From NCBI GenBank assembly GCA_018334995.1, contig JAGXKW010000009.1, positions 17,931 to 65,648 on the forward strand: a stretch of 47,718 nucleotides of DNA, written 5' to 3'. The notes below the pieces were generated by a model. It ran no database searches. It was not told the origin of the DNA and worked only from the letters and a program-made list of their open reading frames with translations. The DNA comes from Wenzhouxiangellaceae bacterium. GTDB taxonomy: Bacteria > Pseudomonadota > Gammaproteobacteria > Xanthomonadales > Wenzhouxiangellaceae. This document shows positions 44,059 through 47,718 of the stretch, one piece after another (the stretch's first letter is position 1; the number at the start of each line of letters is the position of its first letter). The translations under genes and the position numbers were made by a program.

Positions 44059-44538
44059 ATGTTCGAATTCTTTAAGCCTTTCGCGATGCTTGCGGTCCTG
44101 GCGTCAAATCCGCTCGCCATTGCGCAGGAACACGAGCACGGTCACTTGCAAGACAACGCCGCCGAGCAACGATTGCATGACTTGCTCGACGAATTCCTTG
44201 CCGGCGCCTCGATCAGCGATGCCGAAATCCACGACCGGTTCTGGGCCGAGGACCTGGTCTACACCAGCTCCGACGGCGAGCGCTTCGGCAAGTCCGAGAT
44301 CATGGACAACCTGACCGAACCGCCTGCCGACGACGAAGGCCGGCCTGTCTACAGCAGCGAGGATGTCGCTATCCGGATATTCGGCGATATCGCCGTAATG
44401 ACATTCCGGCTGGTCGCGGCGGACCTGGCCGAGGATACCGGCACCGAATTCTTCAACACCGGCGTCTTCCAGCGCCGCGACGGCCGCTGGAAGGCATTCA
44501 CCTGGCAGGCGACCCGGATTCCGGACAACAACGGATAA
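44059..44538 (+). CDS. Exported NTF2-like (DUF4440/SnoaL-type) protein
   Basis: 159 residues from the ATG at 44059, with GAGG eight bases upstream; an ATG at 44044 lacks one. Signal peptide MFEFFKPFAMLAVLASNPLAIAQ, then a His/Glu-rich mature N-terminus (EHEHGHLQD). The remainder has the cone-shaped NTF2 fold signature: ISDAEIHDRFWAEDLVYTSSDGERFGKSEIM and VFQRRDGRWKAFTWQATRI, as in DUF4440 proteins. Such proteins may bind small ligands or act as enzymes; nothing here tells which. aceK begins two bases after its stop, so the two are in one operon. Confidence 0.88.
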   Translation: MFEFFKPFAMLAVLASNPLAIAQEHEHGHLQDNAAEQRLHDLLDEFLAGASISDAEIHDRFWAEDLVYTSSDGERFGKSEIMDNLTEPPADDEGRPVYSSEDVAIRIFGDIAVMTFRLVAADLAEDTGTEFFNTGVFQRRDGRWKAFTWQATRIPDNNG

Positions 44539-44540
44539 AG

Positions 44541-46277
44541 ATGCCCCCGGCGCGCGCACGGCTCGAATTGATCCAGCGCGCCGCAGCGCTGGTCGTCGAT
44601 GCCTTCGACGACTACAACGCACGCTTTTCCGACATCACGCGGCGGGCGCGAAAAAAATTCGTCCAGCGCGACTGGGAAGGCCAGCGGCGCGACGCGCGGA
44701 CGCGTATCGGACTGTACGACGAATGCATCGCCGAGACCATCGGCCGGCTGGAAACGCTGCTGGCCGAACGGCTGCTTTCAAGAACGCTGTGGCTGGACAT
44801 TCATGCCGGATATGCAGGCGCGATTACCGGCAAGCTCGACGCCGAACTGTACAAGACGTTCTTCAACACGCTCACGCGCAGACTGTTCAAGACGCGCGGC
44901 GTGGATCCGGGCATGGAGTTCGTCGCGCTCGATATCGAGCCCACCGAACAGATCACTCACCCGATCGCGCGCAATATCCATTCGTGCAGCGAGGCGCCCG
45001 CCGTGGCCATTCAGCGCCTGCTGGCCGCCCGCGAGCCCGGCTGCAATCCCGACTTCATTGCCGATGATGCCGCACGTCTGGCCGAAAGGCTCCGGCACGC
45101 CCTGACCGAGGCCGGTGACGACAGGTTGCTTTCGATCGAGCTGCTGCAGGTGGTGTTCTACCGCGACCGGCGCGCCTATCTGGTCGGGCGCGCGTTCGGT
45201 GCCTCGCGCTGGCTGCCGTGCATCATCGCCCTGACACACGGCGAAGACGGCATCCGGCCCGACGCGCTGATCACCGAACGGCGCCAGGTCAGCCGGCTGT
45301 TCGGCTTTACCTACAGTTACTTCCACGCCGATCTGCCCACGGTGGGCGACGCCATCGTGTTCCTGCGCACGCTGCTGCCCGACAAGCCCATCGACGAACT
45401 CTACACGGTGCTCGGCCGGGTCAAGCAGGGCAAGACCGAACGCTACCGCCACTTCTTCAAGCATCTGGAACAGGCTCGCGACGAACCGCTGCGCGAGGCC
45501 GACGGCAAGCGCGGCATGGTGATGATGGTGTTCACCCAGCCCACCTATCCATTGGTGTTCAAGGTCGTGCGCGACCACTTCGCGCCGGGTAAGAAGATCG
45601 GTCGCGAGCACGTGCTGACGCAGTATCGGCTGGTGTTCAACCACGACCGCGTCGGTCGCCTCATCGATGCGCAGGAATACCGCCACCTGGAATTCGGCCG
45701 CGACCAGCTCGACGCGCGGCTGGTCGCCGAACTGGAGACCGAATGCGACCGCAGCGTGCGCGTCGACGCCAGGCGGGTCCTCATCGAGCACTGCTTCGTG
45801 CAGCGCCGGGTCCGGCCGCTGGACCTGTACCTGCACGAGGCAAGCGACGAAGAAGCCGAAGCCATGGTGCTCGACTACGGTCAGGCGATCAAGGACCTGG
45901 CCCGATCCAACCTGTTCCCGGGCGACCTGTTCCTGAAGAACTTCGGCGTCACGCGAAGCCGGCGCTGCGTGTTCTACGACTACGACGAAGTCAGCCTGAT
46001 CACCAAGCTGCGCTTCCGCCGGATTCCCGCCGCGCGCTCGGAAGAAGAGGAATTCGCCGACAGACCCTGGTATCCGGTCGAGCCCGGCGACGTGTTTCCG
46101 GAACACTTCCCGCGCTTCATCGACCTGTCGCCCAGACACCGGGAAGTTTTTGCCCGGGCCCACGGCGAGCTGTTCGACCCGGACTGGTGGCGCGAACTGC
46201 AGGACAGGCTTCGGCGTGATCCGGCCGGCGACGTCCAGCCCTACCCCGATCGCGCGCGTCTCGATAGAAACCGCTGA
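44541..46277 (+). CDS. aceK: Isocitrate dehydrogenase kinase/phosphatase
   Basis: Phosphorylates isocitrate dehydrogenase to divert isocitrate to the glyoxylate shunt and dephosphorylates it on richer carbon. 578 residues, the length of the E. coli enzyme. The N-terminal regulatory part includes RRDARTRIGLYDECI. The kinase fold includes the ATP-binding Lys in PLVFKVVRDHFAPGKK (K341), and the C-terminal lobe has VLDYGQAIKDLARSNLFPGD and NFGVTRSRRCVFYDYDEV, the family's catalytic and metal-binding segment. It lies behind the NTF2-like gene; aceA and aceB are not in the window. It is convergent with the arylesterase gene with only seven bases between. Confidence 0.97.
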   Translation: MPPARARLELIQRAAALVVDAFDDYNARFSDITRRARKKFVQRDWEGQRRDARTRIGLYDECIAETIGRLETLLAERLLSRTLWLDIHAGYAGAITGKLDAELYKTFFNTLTRRLFKTRGVDPGMEFVALDIEPTEQITHPIARNIHSCSEAPAVAIQRLLAAREPGCNPDFIADDAARLAERLRHALTEAGDDRLLSIELLQVVFYRDRRAYLVGRAFGASRWLPCIIALTHGEDGIRPDALITERRQVSRLFGFTYSYFHADLPTVGDAIVFLRTLLPDKPIDELYTVLGRVKQGKTERYRHFFKHLEQARDEPLREADGKRGMVMMVFTQPTYPLVFKVVRDHFAPGKKIGREHVLTQYRLVFNHDRVGRLIDAQEYRHLEFGRDQLDARLVAELETECDRSVRVDARRVLIEHCFVQRRVRPLDLYLHEASDEEAEAMVLDYGQAIKDLARSNLFPGDLFLKNFGVTRSRRCVFYDYDEVSLITKLRFRRIPAARSEEEEFADRPWYPVEPGDVFPEHFPRFIDLSPRHREVFARAHGELFDPDWWRELQDRLRRDPAGDVQPYPDRARLDRNR

Positions 46278-46284
46278 TTCGGGG

Positions 46285-47415
46285 TCAGGATTCGCGGTCG
46301 CCGCGCACGCTCAGCCCCACGCACTCGACCATGTGGCTTTCGAATACCGAGCCAAGCAGCAGATGTCCGTCGCGATGCACGGCTGAGCTCGCGCCCGAAA
46401 TCAATCTTCCGTCGTCGAGAAAAACGGTCTCGACTTCCGGCGAATCGCTCAACCGGACGCGGACCGCCTGCGACGGCGACGGCACCTCCGCGTCGCCGGC
46501 GTGGCGGGCAAAAGTCAGCAGCTTGACATGGCCGCCCAGCCACAGCGCGCCGGTATCGTCATCGACCGCGATGTTGTCGATGCCGAAACCCACGTCGATT
46601 GCCCGCAACTGGTTCAAGGCACCGCTGGCCGGATCCCTGGCATATTCCCGCAACCGGCTGCGCGTGACTTCGGCCACGTACACGCGCCGGGCGTCGGCCG
46701 AAATATCGATGCCGTTGGCGTAGGTCAGACCGTCGACGACTTCGCGAAACTCCCGCCCGTCGAAGTACACCACGTTGGCCCAGCCCAGCCGCAGATAATC
46801 CTCCAGCGTGCGGGAGAACCCGGGCGAACTGCCGTGGTCGTTGGTGAAGTAGAAGCGCTCGTGATCGACCGCGACCACGTTGTTGGGACGAATCATCGAT
46901 TCGTGCGCGCGCGTCTCGCGGTGCGTCAACCGGCCGCCCGGGCCGCCGATGCCGGGCCGGTAGTCGAACACCTCGATGGTGTGCGCCGGGCCATCCGCGG
47001 AAGTTTCGGGCCGGTCGCCGAAAAGCGCCTCGCCCGGATGGTTGACGACGAACAGGGTAGTCCGGCCGTCGGCGTCGACGTACAGCGAAATGCCGTGCGG
47101 ACGGAACGCGTGCCCGGCGTCGGGCGTCAGGTTGACCGGCGAATCCATGCTGCCGTCCAGCGCCCACGCATGGATTGCGCCGGGCCGGACGTTGCCGGCC
47201 ATGGCGGCCCGCCGGTCGAAGCTGGAGATCAGCGCCAGATCGCGCCCGGGATGCAGTGTGATGTCCTCGGGACCCGCAACGCCGTGCACCTTGCGGCAGG
47301 GGCCGGGATGAAGATTATCGACGCTGCGGAACTCTCCGGCGGCGTATGCCAGGTACAGGAAGTAGCCGATCAGGGGCAGGATCGGCAGGCCGAGCAGCAG
47401 CAAAATCTTTCGCAT
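46285..47415 (-). CDS. Paraoxonase/arylesterase-like six-bladed propeller protein
   Basis: 376 residues from the ATG at 47415 (the frame is open to 47472). An N-terminal membrane anchor (MRKILLLLGLPILPLIGYFLYLAYA) leads into a calcium-dependent SMP-30/paraoxonase fold. GPEDITLHPGRDLALISS, IRPNNVVAVDHERFYFTNDH and the following TLEDYLRLGWANVVYFDG are characteristic of the PON family, and ANGIDISADARRVYVAEVTRSRL and GFGIDNIAVDDDTGALWLGGH form later blades. The Asn and Asp calcium ligands of PON lie in these stretches. Lactones or aryl esters are the usual substrates; its own is unknown. It probably faces the periplasm. Confidence 0.88.
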   Translation of the reverse strand: MRKILLLLGLPILPLIGYFLYLAYAAGEFRSVDNLHPGPCRKVHGVAGPEDITLHPGRDLALISSFDRRAAMAGNVRPGAIHAWALDGSMDSPVNLTPDAGHAFRPHGISLYVDADGRTTLFVVNHPGEALFGDRPETSADGPAHTIEVFDYRPGIGGPGGRLTHRETRAHESMIRPNNVVAVDHERFYFTNDHGSSPGFSRTLEDYLRLGWANVVYFDGREFREVVDGLTYANGIDISADARRVYVAEVTRSRLREYARDPASGALNQLRAIDVGFGIDNIAVDDDTGALWLGGHVKLLTFARHAGDAEVPSPSQAVRVRLSDSPEVETVFLDDGRLISGASSAVHRDGHLLLGSVFESHMVECVGLSVRGDRES

Positions 47416-47544
47416 GGTCCGAACCGTGCGGGTTTCTTTTCCGATTATGCCTGCCGCGGACCGAAAGCGCACCCGGCGGATTCAAGACGGCCCGGACTCG
47501 ACGACCGGCGGTCAAAACGGGAAGGCCCGATCAAGTGGGGGCGC

Positions 47545-47718
47545 CTAACTGCCGAAGTCGTCGCGGAACAGCGGGACGTCGGCAGACTCCGACGCACCGA
47601 AATCGCTCTTGAACAGGGTGTCTTCCGGCTGGCCAAGACCGTCTGGAGACCGCTCGGCGTCGCTGGCAGCCATCGTGTCCGGCGCAGACCAGGAACCCGG
47701 TGCGCCGGTCTCGACCAG
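47545..47718 (-). CDS. C-terminal end of an unknown protein (partial, 5' part beyond the window)
   Basis: 57 codons read in from the right edge without interruption to a TAG at 47545-47547. The tail is acidic and rich in Asp, Ser and Phe (DTLFKSDFGASESADVPLFRDDFGS), with a DxLFxxDFG-like repetition (TLFKSDFG and LFRDDFG). No start is in the window, so its identity cannot be given. The frame and regular codon use support coding, but at this length it could be chance. It lies 129 bases before the arylesterase gene on the same strand. Confidence 0.4.
   Translation of the reverse strand: MVETGAPGSWSAPDTMAASDAERSPDGLGQPEDTLFKSDFGASESADVPLFRDDFGS

Overview
The window is chromosomal DNA from a GC-rich Gram-negative bacterium, densely packed with intact single-copy housekeeping genes. 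The gene set (fis next to purH, aceK, tatABC, hemH, a TonB-dependent receptor, an AmpG-like permease, DUF3426 and DUF4124 proteins, a REP-type palindrome) points to a gammaproteobacterium near the Xanthomonadales/Chromatiales border, perhaps Wenzhouxiangella-like. That placement is inferred from gene content; there is no rRNA in the window. I found no tRNA, rRNA, CRISPR array, prophage or intact insertion sequence.

Layout. 1-2211 (minus): DUF3429 membrane protein, LolD-type ATPase and an FtsX-type permease cut by the left edge. 2212-2884: AT-richer spacer with a REP doublet inside a 15-bp inverted repeat, then the mnmG terminator. 2885-6192 (minus): mnmG and an Arg/Ser-rich lipoprotein. 6263-10216: 5'-3' exonuclease, exported beta-propeller, Nudix hydrolase, MAPEG protein, DUF6164 protein. 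10269-13236 (minus): hemH-recQ. 13363-15736 (plus): an exported protein with a sorting-signal-like tail, then tatABC. 15769-16536 (minus): SDR. 16643-22977 (plus): a peptide-type ABC importer (lipoprotein, two permeases, two ATPases) ending in a small LEA14-like lipoprotein. 23142-27700: YkvA, ElaA-type acetyltransferase, an unrecognised protein, a complex-I-associated SDR and cca. 27713-36663 (minus): pyrE, DUF4124, DUF3426, fis, purH, TonB receptor and a membrane EAL phosphodiesterase preceded by a perfect CRP-type palindrome. 36739-39665 (plus): xth, ampG and an Anbu proteasome-like peptidase. 39666-40409: spacer with no convincing gene. 40410-43675 (minus): ECF sigma factor overlapping a Ser/Thr kinase with TPR repeats. 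44059-46277 (plus): NTF2-like exported protein and aceK. 46285-47415 (minus): paraoxonase-like arylesterase. The last 174 bases hold the C-terminal end of an unknown minus-strand protein.

Most notable. (1) The ECF sigma/Ser-Thr kinase pair: the sigma factor has a Thr-Pro-Thr-Glu stretch where classical ECF factors carry an acidic DAED-like motif, matching a kinase-activated sigma switch. (2) An Anbu proteasome homologue without its usual operon partners. (3) An EAL protein with a degenerate GGDEF domain just downstream of a CRP/Clp-type site. (4) A compact nested-palindrome element. Promoters with an extended -10 box beginning TGC recur through the window, and two genes (the exonuclease and pyrE) have a -10 box so close to the ATG that leaderless transcripts are likely.
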